From assembly GCA_001465935.1 (NCBI GenBank), contig LNKV01000009.1, forward strand, positions 1 to 64,000: a stretch of 64,000 nucleotides of DNA, given 5' to 3'. The notes beneath the pieces are model-generated. The model was not told the DNA's origin and ran no database searches. It was given only the letters and a program-made list of their open reading frames with translations. This DNA is from Clarireedia homoeocarpa. Taxonomy: Eukaryota; Ascomycota; Leotiomycetes; Helotiales; Rutstroemiaceae. Shown here piece after piece: positions 11,832-21,591 of this stretch. Each line of letters begins with the position of its first letter. Within the stretch, counting starts at the first letter, position 1. The position numbers were made by a program, and so were the translations under genes.

Positions 11832-13367
11832 ATGGCGGTTCCAATCGACAATCTTGGGCTGAAATCTCTCCTAAAGGAGAGAGTCTACACAAAATGGGTT
11901 GATAATCTGGGCGAATCTTTTACGCTAGGTTCTCGTTCACATACAAACAAAGAGGAAACCGAACTTCTTATGGAAGTAGTCTGCGATTCAGAGGCACATA
12001 TTCGTGTCCATTTCTCCCTCGACATATTTTGCCGGGTTAATGGCAAGCAACGTCCAACACAGTTATTATTAGTTGTTCCGCCACATGGTGACTTTAACTA
12101 TGCTTTGAAGTCTCGTCCGATAAGGCAACTTGGTGATTTTCTCCACTCTGACGCAGTTGCTGTTCACGATGCTGGTATAATCAAATCAGAGCAGATTCAT
12201 GTTCTTCCGTTTAATCTCCGTTCCCTAGGATTCGTTGTCAAAAAGACGAGGAAACTTAATACACCTTCCAATAGTACGTCGAAGGAATTGGCTCGTATGA
12301 TCAGATCATTATCTCTTGTGAAGACTTTTAAGGTATATATAAAACCTAGCGATTATGCACAGCAAAATCTGAAAACTGTTTGGGAACGCTTGAGCGGTAC
12401 AGGCGCAGAGATCAGTATATCCAATATGATGGACATGTACTCTATAGACGATGTTGAGGTAGTGGACTGGACCAAATTTGGCCTTGAGGAATTTCTGGAC
12501 ACACTTTCGCCACCGATCGCACTACCGTCACAGGATGCACGAGTAACACCGAACGCACTACCGCCACCATACGCCAAGAACGATGCACAAAGGTCGACAG
12601 GAGTAGAGATTCCTCAGTCACCACCAAACGCATATACGAATACAAAATTAGTACCCAACATTGGCGATGCGATTGTGCCAGCAACACCGAGTTCTCTGCC
12701 GGTATGCCATGGTATTTTCTCTCCCGAGCCTGAAAAGCAGTCAAAGGTCGCAGGAGACTCGGACCTTGACGATATCCACAAAGATTCAGGACATGTCGAA
12801 AATTTTGAGTTAGACTCGGATGAGGAACGTCTCGCTGCGTTGAATGCTCAACAGCTAAGTCAACAACTCAGACAAAAAGAAATCTCAGATACTCTTTTGT
12901 CCAGATTCAGAAATTGGTTAAATGCGACAATGGCCATCGATGGAAATGTGTACAAAAACCCTGAACTGACTACAAAGCTTCGGACTCTCGGCACAAGTGT
13001 TCGCAATTCTGAGGTTGGACTGTTTGAAGCAACGAAACATTGGTGCTCTGCGCTGTTCTTGTTCAAACAAACAGATGCCAGCAGCCAAGCAAACGGAGAC
13101 CCAAGCAAACAAACGGATGGATATTTTGTTTCAGACATGGCCGAACTCATCAAATGGGTTAACAAATTTCATCGTGACGCAGAGGTGACGGTGCTGAAGC
13201 ACGATTTTCTAAGGCTAGGGAGTGCTGCTCGTGCATGTGACACGGAGCAGTATATGCATCATAAATGTGAAATCATTCTTCGCATATTCGTCAGCCCAAC
13301 GGGCAGCAACAAGGTCTGGTCCGGAAAAAGAAAATTCTCAGAAATTGGTAGCATTGGGTGTGAATGA
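11832..13367 (+). CDS. Hypothetical protein, ~511 aa, disordered middle
   Basis: A single open frame. An ATG at 11706 would add 42 residues, but it lies at the edge of the tRNA-like repeat and those residues look non-coding, so the ATG at 11832 (MAVPIDNLGLKSLL) is preferred. The N-terminal ~230 residues look like a folded domain with alternating strands (LLLVVPPHGDFNYAL). The middle (about 250-370) is Pro/Ser/Asp-rich and probably disordered. The C-terminal ~150 residues are helical, with a Gln-rich start (AALNAQQLSQQLRQKE). No known domain was recognised. It sits between the two ~470-bp direct repeats and may have been carried in the same rearranged block. Confidence 0.6.
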   Translation: MAVPIDNLGLKSLLKERVYTKWVDNLGESFTLGSRSHTNKEETELLMEVVCDSEAHIRVHFSLDIFCRVNGKQRPTQLLLVVPPHGDFNYALKSRPIRQLGDFLHSDAVAVHDAGIIKSEQIHVLPFNLRSLGFVVKKTRKLNTPSNSTSKELARMIRSLSLVKTFKVYIKPSDYAQQNLKTVWERLSGTGAEISISNMMDMYSIDDVEVVDWTKFGLEEFLDTLSPPIALPSQDARVTPNALPPPYAKNDAQRSTGVEIPQSPPNAYTNTKLVPNIGDAIVPATPSSLPVCHGIFSPEPEKQSKVAGDSDLDDIHKDSGHVENFELDSDEERLAALNAQQLSQQLRQKEISDTLLSRFRNWLNATMAIDGNVYKNPELTTKLRTLGTSVRNSEVGLFEATKHWCSALFLFKQTDASSQANGDPSKQTDGYFVSDMAELIKWVNKFHRDAEVTVLKHDFLRLGSAARACDTEQYMHHKCEIILRIFVSPTGSNKVWSGKRKFSEIGSIGCE

Positions 13368-13904
13368 GCTCGATCAGCTGCGTAATTCTCAAATGGATGT
13401 TCTTTTTTTTATTTTCAGCTTTGTGTGGGGCGCCTGGAAAACAACGGCATTTCCCAAGCGGACGTCTTTTTTCCAGTCCCTATTTTTCAGCGGGCCGTGC
13501 AGAATAAAGGGGAGGTGAACGCTGTTGATTTGCATAATTATGTTTCATTTGGATAGGGAGCAACATATTAGGGATTTTCTAGATTGAATAACAGCTGAGC
13601 AATTTCGTTCTTATCACCTTTCCTTATCGCTGCATCTTTTATCCTGAGAAAGCGTCAGGAAAGAACGAGGAAAGCCCCAAAAAATAAAAGCATCGCATTT
13701 GCACATTATTCATTAGGTATTCGACGGCAATTCCATATGGATATATTCCGCTGGCATTATCAATCTACTTCGTACCAACTAGGTGTCTCCTACCTTATCC
13801 TGCTCTCTCTCCTCCACCTCTCTCTATTTGTGTTCCGTTGTCTCCCGTTGTCTCCCATTCTAGAAATGAAATATTGTTCGGTTCCTCTTCTATTAGCCAA
13901 GAGT

Positions 13905-15017
13905 TAATGCTTCTGAACCTCAGAAGCTTTACATACCGCTCATTTAGCAGTGTAGAAATCGAAAACGCCAAATGGCCTAAAAAGCTCGGAATAGAGGGAG
14001 CTCCTTTTCTACCAGTGAAGGGCTTAAACAGACTTCGTCACCGACTTTGCCAAAAGGCTTCTTCATACATTCAATCAGTATCGACAAGAATGATATTTAT
14101 ATAGCTGGATGCAGCAAAAATGCAGAATACCCTTGGGTGATCCATGTCTGGAATCGTGAAACACTTGGCAAAGTCACACAAGTTACTGGGCCAACACTTT
14201 TTGAAAATCTAGATGTTCCCGACGAGTGGATTGAGCAAATGGTTGTACAAAACAACCCTCTTGTTGCGGTGACAGCTGCTGGGCGTCTTTTCTACTGGAA
14301 TAACTTTAAACTTTTGCCAGATCAGATTCGAGCGCTTACTGATGATCAAACATTCGATGAGAGGCATATTGACACGATATATCTGAATCACAATTGCAAT
14401 AGAGCAGTTGTGATGTCATTGATGGGTGGTAGCGAAGTAGCGATGGTTTTAGACGGCGAACTTTCGCTCAACCCCGCGTACTGCTCCAAACAGAAAGAAA
14501 ATAGCGAGCATAAAGGTTACTATCTTCAAGTATCTACAGATTGTCAAACAGCAGTTCGTATCACACAGGCCGATCATTCCAATCATATAAAACCTCCTCA
14601 GCTCGACATATATACCCTCTCAGATAGCGAGCCTTTGTTCGGAATTGAACCTCTAAGCGAATCTCTAAATGCTGAATTTGGCCCGTTCACAGATATATGG
14701 ATCAATAAATATTCTCTGGTATATTTTGGTGCAGGTAGTGTTGTTCAAGTCAGATTTGATAATGACTCTAAAGAGACAGACGAGAACGATGACGCGGTTA
14801 CTAGCAGTCACTACGTTATGATGAAAGAGGTACAGGATATACCTACTTCCGCTGCAGCGATCATCCATGAATTGAAGAGTCCTGGTTCAATAAAACAGGC
14901 GACGAAACCCAGAAAAGATGATTGTCTTTACCGACATCAGACAAGATATCGATGACGCATGTCTTCTCGTGATTCTCGCCTACCTGTATAAGATACAAGT
15001 GATTGAAGTAAATCTAT
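13905..15017 (+). pseudogene. Frame-broken hypothetical gene ending in a nucleoside-hydrolase-like fragment
   Basis: Coding-like sequence passes through three frames: an upstream part near 13905-14070, a long part 14047-14955 (beta-rich, repeat-like, e.g. YPWVIHVWNRETLGKV; possibly propeller-like), and from about 14918 a different frame that reads MIVFTDIRQDIDDACLLV. The last piece matches the N-terminus of the inosine-uridine-preferring nucleoside hydrolase family (V-x-T-D-x-x-x-D-x-D-D). The bridge to it (SAAAIIHELKSPG) is also present, mutated, at 44270-44310 in front of another nucleoside-hydrolase copy, so the fusion of a variable N-terminus with this domain was probably the original arrangement. 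The hydrolase part stops after about 30 residues where sequence changes at ~15018. No clean intron explains the frame changes, so I call it a remnant. Confidence 0.5.
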
Positions 15018-15552
15018 TTTTGTCCGTGTGGCCATGCTTCGTATTACACAGAGCTTCGAGCCGTCTTGGACGAACTGTCCTTACGCCGCGCAGCCTGGAC
15101 CCGCCGCTCCATGGATAATGTAAGCGCAGAAGCACATCTTCGGATTGACATGCCCCTAACGCGCCCCTAACGCGCGCAGGCCGATTCCCAACCCGGCTCT
15201 GTCTCTTTGGACGTCCCGTCACTTCTCAACGAGAGGACAAGGAGGTAAACACTAATGAGCCTACACGCACTCTCTACACGACTGCCTAAGGGGCTGTCTG
15301 TCCCACGACCCCTACTTGGCCGCCTACTCGCCGCACGCTCTGGACATGGAGGCTTTGCGGCATACTATGAGCGCTTCCACCATAAGGACACTGAACTTGT
15401 TGCTGTGGGAGCTCAAGAGTCCAGACCACTTTGCTGCTTGTACTGCGGCTGTTACGCGGTTTAATCGCTTTACACCTGCCAATTACCTTGACCCTGTAAG
15501 ATGGGCCCTAGGTACGGACGAGGGAGCTTTGACCTTAATCTCACTTAAATGA
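15018..15552 (+). other. GC-rich island inserted after the truncated hydrolase fragment
   Basis: Composition jumps to clearly higher GC between about 15020 and 15550. A short tandem CCCCTAACGCG lies near 15160. Open stretches exist in more than one frame, e.g. 15316-15552 (78 codons, containing ELKSPDHFAACTAAV and NYLDPVRWALGTDEG). Family unknown; it could be the end of an unrelated transposon gene or an exon cluster. Sharp composition edges on both sides suggest an insertion. Confidence 0.4.
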
Positions 15553-15570
15553 TTAGTCTTTCCCTGAAAA

Positions 15571-16040
15571 TTGGTCTTTCCTTGAGGACTAATCCTTTTT
15601 CAAGAACTACTCTTTCTTTTTAAGAATAATCTTTCTTGATAGACAAGTCTTTCCTGGAGAACTGGTCTTTTCTTCTTCTTCATCATGCGATACATTTACA
15701 CTATCTTCCTTGGTATGAAATGACCTATGCTTACACGGCGCTTACAACCCACTGATAGAACGATGGTGTCAAAAATAGTATATATTGGGCCTTTTTGATG
15801 AAATGTACTAAATAAGGAAGGACACCTCTCTGAGTGTGTATTCTAAATGCGGAACGTTAGCGAAGTCAAACTTATGGCTGAGGCTGTTTAAAATATCGAT
15901 TAAACTTGCTAAATGAGGTAGTTTAATTATGTAATTCGGCGAGCATGTAACTGTAGTCGGAAAACGGTTCGCTGCCTGCTTATGGCTGTCGACTGTGCGT
16001 AAGAAACGCTTGTTCAAGACTTCATCTTCAGCACAGTGGC
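15571..16040 (-). repeat. Direct repeat copy 2
   Basis: Same ~470-bp unit as 11105-11572, same orientation. Similarity ends at the right side just after AGCACAGTGGCAGTA (about 16047). Minus-strand codons 16017 down to 15808 carry the second version of the unknown protein end, with a few substitutions. Copies lie ~4.4 kb apart and enclose the hypothetical gene, the hydrolase fragment and the GC-rich island. Confidence 0.7.
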
Positions 16041-16194
16041 AGTATCAATTATTGGTGTATTATACAATAAGATATCCCTGGTATCAATTGTATCGTACAG
16101 TTTCCCCAGACCCTTTGTGCCCCCAAAACAAAAATCCAAATTCCCCCTACCTCCCCCAAAAACGCCTCATAATGCTAATACCCAGTTGATTCGT

Positions 16195-18795
16195 CTATGC
16201 ATTTACCTGTTCCTCCTTTCCCAGACGATCGATTGCACTGTCGAATGCCTTGATCATCCCATCGTACATTATATCGCTGTCGTGGAACGTTCCTGTAAAT
16301 ATGTCCCCGTCCCTAATTGGAAAGAGAACAGATCGTAGCTCACGAGCCAACGGCTTGAGATCCTCGAATTTTGGCGCAAACTCCGCGATGATGTTCTCAA
16401 ATCGATTTTTACCAACATGGCCCTGCTTTGTATTGGCAATTTCTGTATATATTCCAGTATACCAACCTCGCAGTATGTTTGTCTTTGGTCTTATCAGCTT
16501 GGTGGGTTTTGACCTGTCGGTATCTTCGTAGCCATATCGAATGCATATCCATACGAAGACGTAAAAAAATGACTCGAGATCGTGCCGATATGTGTGACCG
16601 TGGCCTTCAAGAACCTCGATCGCCATAAACTGCATTGTGCCAGTCCGGTGACGAGCCCCACTTGGCATACTGTCCAACTCCTTTGCCAAGTCCAAGTCAA
16701 TTAGTCTTCCTTTCGGGTCACCTTCAGCAGGGAGTTCGGTGATAATGATGTTATTTTCGGAGATATCCCGATGCAGAATCTTTCCATCCTCTAGTAGCGA
16801 CCTATGGCCTCGGATTGCATCGCGTAGCACCTCTAAAAGCTCTCTAACTGAACGGTATTCGCGGAGAGGTCGTCCAGCCGGTGAAGTTACCAAACAGTAG
16901 TTTACTCGGTTGTCGTACATCTCGCTTTCGAAATCCGTGAAACTGTCGACTCCGTCTTCCTGAATACAGTTAACGTTGTTCCGCTGCCACTTATTCCGAC
17001 AGTGGGCCAGACTGTCCACTACCGTTTCTTGAATGCTGTGAGCGCCGATTGCGTCTGTCTCGCGTTCTTGAATACGTATATTCGTCCCGCTGGCATAACT
17101 ACCGTCGGATTTAGATCTCTTCAGTCTGCTCCCCGGATCGGCTCTTTCTTTTCTTTTTCTTTTCTTTCCAGACGAAGATATACTTGCAACAATTCCTAGG
17201 CCCTTCAAGCGATTCGAACTACTCCTTGATCTTCCTCTGAGACTTGATTTAGAGTACCGCCGACTGGATTCCGGACTGCCGTCGACCCAAGAAGCTTTGC
17301 TCGATAGCTTTCGTGGCCTTCCGAAATTCATGTCTCGTCGGAAATGCGAAATAGTGTCCGGGACCTCGTCAATAACAATCTGCTCATGATTGAACCACGT
17401 AGCAATGCCTGTGACTCCCCTCTCTTTGGCCAACTTCAACAGTTCTCCCTCCCGCTGCCTTTTATCAGACGGCCAAGCAAACTTGACCACATACTCCCAT
17501 TCCGTAGAGTCGCTCCTCCTTCCTCGATAACACGTTGTTCCACGGCATACTATCGCTTTTGTCGAGGCGATTGGCTTGTCCTCCAAAGAAATTTTCACAT
17601 CTCGTGCCACGATGTACTTGCCGTCGCCATCGTGCTTAACGAATGTATTCAACCCCAACTCGGCGTCCGTCATCAATATATACCCAGCAATAACTCTAAC
17701 GAATCGCTCAGGCTCTTTGTGTACATCAAACTTCTCAGAGTTGTACGAGCCAGATCGATCGAACATCCAGAGTCGCATTATGCTTCCGCAGATCGTAAAA
17801 CCAGGGACGAATCGCCGCTCCGGTTGACTTCCGAACACCTCACGCGCATACCCTGCCAACTGTACCAATGTCTTTGTAGAGCTATCCTCATCAGGATTTT
17901 GTTTGTGTTCTCCAATAACAAGTACATTTGACCAGTCATGCTCACTGCTCAATAGAACAGCATCGGTAGAGGCGAGGAAAATATCAAGCTTGCGATCAGC
18001 CTCCGAGCCCCTCAACACTTTGTTCGTCGATGTATAATACCTGCGACCTAGTCCGCTGAGAATAGTGTTCTGGAATTCTGTGAACCACTCAAAAAATAGA
18101 CCTTGAAGTGAAGGCTCTGGCCACCCGCTCCAACGGCCTTCTGCATATTGGGCCCTCGACTCTTGGTAGATATCCCTTGTGTTATTTGTCCAGGACTTCC
18201 CTTCGAAGTATCGTTCGTAGAAACCTCCGACATCATAGTAGACTCGCCCAGTAAGCTCCTCGAGTATTCGCTGATCAACCTCGTCGTGTGTTTGTTCAAC
18301 CCCTCTCTGAGAAGCCGAGCTAGATCGAAGCGGCGTGTCGAGGACGGATTTCTCGAAGGCAGTCAAAGGCGTGATGGGATTTGTTCGCGCGACCAACCTA
18401 AACACAGCAAGCCAAATATCCGCATCGTTCCAGGTTGGTGTATCAGGATCATTCCTCAAGATCTGTTCAACCAGAGGGATGGCTGATGTACTGGCTAACT
18501 GGTTCGAATCCACGCGAATGTATAGGATAGCAAGGTCACTAGAGAGGGTTCTATCAGCAATTCGTGAAGGAAGAATACGGGCTGCTGGTTCGTTTTGCAA
18601 AGCTAGAATAAGGTCGAGCACAAGACTTTTGACGACTATACTGGCAGCTGTTGAAAAGACGATTTGTACTGTATCGGACGACAACGCGATGCCAAGATCG
18701 GAACGTATCGATTCGAAGCGACAACGGAAGGTGCCTAACCCTTCCTTGATCGGTTCGCTTCTGATTTTGTCCAGTTCGGAGGCTGTAGCCATCAT
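16195..18795 (-). CDS. FunK1-family protein kinase (fungal-type kinase domain)
   Basis: Intronless, 866 aa, starting at ATG 18795 (a second ATG follows at once). Residues about 230-460 form the N-terminal FunK1 segment (GRRYYTSTNKVLRG, VLVIGEHKQNP, RRFVPGFTICG). The kinase core follows: VVKFAWP supplies the ATP-site lysine, then a ~130-residue Ser/Arg/Lys-rich insert (about 500-600), then the catalytic loop ILHRDISENNIII, metal-binding DLD where DFG is usual (GRLIDLDLAKE), and the activation-segment end GTMQFMAIEVL. All three catalytic elements are present, so activity is plausible. FunK1 kinases are expanded in filamentous fungi and often reside in accessory regions. The basic insert (KKRKRKERADPG) looks like a nuclear localisation signal. 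Substrate unknown. Confidence 0.9.
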   Translation of the reverse strand: MMATASELDKIRSEPIKEGLGTFRCRFESIRSDLGIALSSDTVQIVFSTAASIVVKSLVLDLILALQNEPAARILPSRIADRTLSSDLAILYIRVDSNQLASTSAIPLVEQILRNDPDTPTWNDADIWLAVFRLVARTNPITPLTAFEKSVLDTPLRSSSASQRGVEQTHDEVDQRILEELTGRVYYDVGGFYERYFEGKSWTNNTRDIYQESRAQYAEGRWSGWPEPSLQGLFFEWFTEFQNTILSGLGRRYYTSTNKVLRGSEADRKLDIFLASTDAVLLSSEHDWSNVLVIGEHKQNPDEDSSTKTLVQLAGYAREVFGSQPERRFVPGFTICGSIMRLWMFDRSGSYNSEKFDVHKEPERFVRVIAGYILMTDAELGLNTFVKHDGDGKYIVARDVKISLEDKPIASTKAIVCRGTTCYRGRRSDSTEWEYVVKFAWPSDKRQREGELLKLAKERGVTGIATWFNHEQIVIDEVPDTISHFRRDMNFGRPRKLSSKASWVDGSPESSRRYSKSSLRGRSRSSSNRLKGLGIVASISSSGKKRKRKERADPGSRLKRSKSDGSYASGTNIRIQERETDAIGAHSIQETVVDSLAHCRNKWQRNNVNCIQEDGVDSFTDFESEMYDNRVNYCLVTSPAGRPLREYRSVRELLEVLRDAIRGHRSLLEDGKILHRDISENNIIITELPAEGDPKGRLIDLDLAKELDSMPSGARHRTGTMQFMAIEVLEGHGHTYRHDLESFFYVFVWICIRYGYEDTDRSKPTKLIRPKTNILRGWYTGIYTEIANTKQGHVGKNRFENIIAEFAPKFEDLKPLARELRSVLFPIRDGDIFTGTFHDSDIMYDGMIKAFDSAIDRLGKEEQVNA

Positions 18796-19577
18796 AGCAG
18801 ATTGAAAAGGTCGTAAATAAAGGACTGAGGACCTGAGATGTGAGGATACAAGTTGTCGCGAATTTGCTGAGGAGTAGTAGCGGGTGCGACATGATTACGT
18901 AAGAAATGCCGATGAGGCCTGGTGGGCGAAGTCAAAAAGGGTCTAGCACTGGAATAACCCGTTTTTAAATTTAGCTTTCTTTCGAGCACAATAATTGGGG
19001 TTTTCTACGAGTACTTCTTGTCCCGCCTACTAGGGCCCCAAAGGGTCAGCAGCCCGCCCATTGGGGCCCCGCCCACTGGGCTTCTGCCGCAGCCAAGTAT
19101 CAGTTAGCCTACAAATTTTAATAGTTCTAGACATTGCCGAAGCAACAAACAAAGTTTCCGATTATTGTTTAACCCTATCCAGTCCAGGCTAACTCAAGGG
19201 TTAGAGGGGGACTGTTCCTTGTGAATTATCCCCTTTCTTCTCTTTATCTGGATTTGTATCGTCCTTTCCTGCCAACAAAATCGTATTCTTATCTATCATA
19301 GGAACCGTGGAGGAGCACTACTATTCAGGCAAACCCGCAGTGGATCGCATACAGCTGCTTGAAAGTGGATACTATTGATAGTTAGATAGTAAGCACGAAA
19401 TAATGTATAAGGCAATTATAGAGATTTGGTTTATACCCAATCAAATCATCTTCGAAGCAGGTCGCGGAGTTTTGGTTATAGCCTGTTTAGTGATGTCTTG
19501 TGTATTGATTTGCTCTTACTCGTGATAAAATAAAAAGCAGGAGATTGTTATTAGAAATTGGATCGTTGCTATATAGG
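18796..19577. other. Intergenic region
   Basis: No gene recognised. A GC-rich patch near 19030-19090 holds several GGGGCCCC-type palindromes and repeats of CCCACTGGG/CCCATTGGGG. The first ~150 bases are the likely upstream region of the FunK1 gene. Confidence 0.35.
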
Positions 19578-20429
19578 CTACAATTCAATCATCCCAAACG
19601 AAACAATAGGTGGCTTAGAATAGCCATCTGAATCTTGATAGAGTCCAACCTCCTCACAGACATTCAGAATTTCCTTCTGAAAGTCTTCCTTCGCAGATTT
19701 TAAGCTCGGTCCCAATACATGATCTCTCGATGATACTTTCACAGAACGTAGTTTGTTAGACTGGCGTATAATATCAGCGATTTCCTCATCACTGATTATA
19801 ATGCAGAATTCGTCGACTTGTTCATCTCCTAATACTATATGACACCACGACATTCGGTTGAGTATACAACCCATCCAGTTCATCATTATAGAACGGTATT
19901 CGGCCGAGGTACTACGTGAAATAAGAAGTTGTACATCAAAAGCCCATCGCCTTGGTCGGACCCCGGCGCAATAGGGGACACAGTTATCGTCAAGAAATGT
20001 ACACATCTTATGAAACATTTCTTCATTATCGTATAATCCCTTAGGAGTAAGGAAATAGCAGATATCATTGTCAGGATTGATATGTGTAGTTTGCTGAATT
20101 GAAGGTTGCTGAATTGAAGGTTGCTGAATTGAAGATTGCTGAATTGAAGGTTGCTGAATTGAAGGTTGCTGAATTGAAGGTTGCTGAATTGAAGGTTGCT
20201 GAATTGAAGGTTTAGTCTGGCAAACGAAGTATTTGTAGTACTTAGAGGCAATATTCTTTGATTCGTTGTTGACATGGAATAGTGCAGGTTCTGGTGTCAA
20301 TCTTAACCACATCTTGATACTTGCTTTGAAGTCAAATATAATGATACGCTCCTCAGCCAAGGCTTTCATCCATATCATTTCACGAACTTCAACTGGCAGT
20401 TTCGGAAATGAATAGAAAGATAAAGACAT
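19578..20429 (-). CDS. 2EXR (F-box-like) domain protein with PSIQQ repeats
   Basis: Intronless, 283 aa. It opens with FPKLPVEVREMIWMKAL, the signature of the 2EXR domain, a short fungal F-box-like motif, followed by the family's usual LFHVNNESKNIASKYY. Between the conserved halves lies a tract of eight copies of the pentapeptide PSIQQ (one SSIQQ), encoded by a perfect 15-bp tandem array at 20091-20210. The rest (WAFDVQLLISR, RSVKVSSRD) matches the usual C-terminal half of such proteins. 2EXR proteins are numerous in filamentous ascomycetes and their roles are largely unknown; a protein-interaction role is inferred from F-box likeness. The array probably varies in copy number between strains. 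Confidence 0.8.
   Translation of the reverse strand: MSLSFYSFPKLPVEVREMIWMKALAEERIIIFDFKASIKMWLRLTPEPALFHVNNESKNIASKYYKYFVCQTKPSIQQPSIQQPSIQQPSIQQPSIQQSSIQQPSIQQPSIQQTTHINPDNDICYFLTPKGLYDNEEMFHKMCTFLDDNCVPYCAGVRPRRWAFDVQLLISRSTSAEYRSIMMNWMGCILNRMSWCHIVLGDEQVDEFCIIISDEEIADIIRQSNKLRSVKVSSRDHVLGPSLKSAKEDFQKEILNVCEEVGLYQDSDGYSKPPIVSFGMIEL
20091..20210 (-). repeat. Coding minisatellite, 8 x 15 bp
   Basis: Eight in-frame copies of TTGCTGAATTGAAGG (plus-strand reading), encoding PSIQQ repeats inside the 2EXR protein. One copy has a single substitution giving SSIQQ. Near-identity implies recent expansion. Confidence 0.95.
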
Positions 20430-20663
20430 GTTGTGTAGATTTGAGAGTTTGAATTGGAGTTTGGCCGGGAGACTCCTAGGTCGTAGAAAGATACAACGAA
20501 CGATGTAGCTTAACTCCTATATCTCTGTTCGCAACCTAGTTGAAGGTATTGATAGCTGTCACGAGATATACAAGATAGAACGATGCAGCCGGTCGAGGAG
20601 AGATAATTTGCGAGTTGAATCTCTCACTAGTCGTAGACTCTTACTAGTCGTAGACGTTGTATG

Positions 20664-21105
20664 TTGTTGGTAGCTGACTTCCAATGTTCAGGGGCTTAGG
20701 CTTGAAAGAGGCGTAGAAAGTACAAGGGTATATTATCTTTCTAGGTTCTTTGCCCACCAACTATATTTATCCCGCTGTAAGATAAGATGAGAATAAAATT
20801 ATATCTTGTTGGTGGCTGACTTCCAATGTTCAGGGGCTTAGGCTTGAAAGAGGCGTAGAAAGTACAGGGGTATATTATCTTTCTAGGTTCTTTGCCCACC
20901 AACTGTATTTATTCCGCTGTACGATAAGATGAGAATAAAATTGTATCTTGTTGGTGGCTGACTTCCAATGTTCAGGGGCTTAGGCTTGAAAGAGGCGTAG
21001 AAAGTACAGGGGTATATTATCTTTCTAGGTTCTTTGCCCACCAACTGCATTTATCCCGCTGTAAGATAAGGTGAGAATAAAATTGTATCTTGTTGGTGGC
21101 TGACT
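20664..21105. repeat. 142-bp tandem minisatellite, three full copies plus a start of a fourth
   Basis: Unit starts TTGTTGGTGGCTGAC and repeats at 20664, 20806, 20948 and (partial, ~16 bp) 21090, an exact 142-bp period. Copies differ at only a few positions. The truncated fourth copy runs directly into the hexanucleotide repeat at ~21106. No ORF of note lies in the unit. Confidence 0.93.
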
Positions 21106-21589
21106 GCTTATCTTTTCTATTGCTATCTCTATTGCTATTTTCATCGCTATTTCCATCGCCCTTTCTATCGCCCTCGCCCTCGCCCTCGCCCTCGCCCTCG
21201 CCCTCGCCCTCGCCCTCGCCCTTTCTATCGCCCTCGCCTTCGCCCTTTCCATCGCCCTCGCCTTCGCCCTTTCCATCACCATCGCCATCACTATCGCCAT
21301 CACTATCGCCATCACTATCGCTATCACTATCGCTATCACTATCGCCATTATCCTCGCCCTTTCCATCACTCTCTCCCTTTCCATCGCTATCACCATCGCT
21401 ATCACTATCGCTATCATCCTCGCCCTTTCTATCACCCTCTCCCTTTCCATCGCTATCACCATCGCTATCACTATCGCCATCATCCTCGCCCTTTCCATCA
21501 CCCTCTCCCTTTCCATCACCTTCTCCCTTTCCATCGCTATTACTATCGCTATCACTATCGCTATCATCCTCGCTCTTTTCACATAACTA
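21106..21589. repeat. Hexanucleotide microsatellite tract
   Basis: About 480 bp of imperfect hexamers: CGCCCT around 21165-21230, then mixtures of CCATCA, CTATCA, CTATCG and CCTCGCCCTTT. The strand is pyrimidine-rich (purine-rich on the other strand). Hexamer length keeps both strands open, so long open frames of low-complexity Arg/Ala/Met/Glu or Ser/Pro repeats appear; these are not taken as genes. The tract abuts the stop codon of the sirtuin gene. Confidence 0.9.
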
Positions 21590-21591
21590 GC

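Noticed and set aside
11105..16040. The two 470-bp repeats as LTRs of a retrotransposon
   Set aside because: No TG...CA termini, no target duplication, no primer-binding site or pol between them; they carry a protein-coding fragment.
17344..17931. 195-codon plus-strand open frame
   Set aside because: Lies entirely opposite the well-supported FunK1 kinase frame; no family resemblance.
18495..18515. B-box-like TGGTTCGAATCCA
   Set aside because: Inside the FunK1 coding sequence, no A-box or cloverleaf around it; chance match.
20664..21105. CRISPR-like array
   Set aside because: Units are contiguous 142-bp tandem repeats with no unique spacers; eukaryotic genome.
21025..21582. Long minus-strand open frame of Arg/Ala/Met/Glu repeats
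   Set aside because: It is the translation of a hexanucleotide microsatellite, which is open in several frames on both strands.
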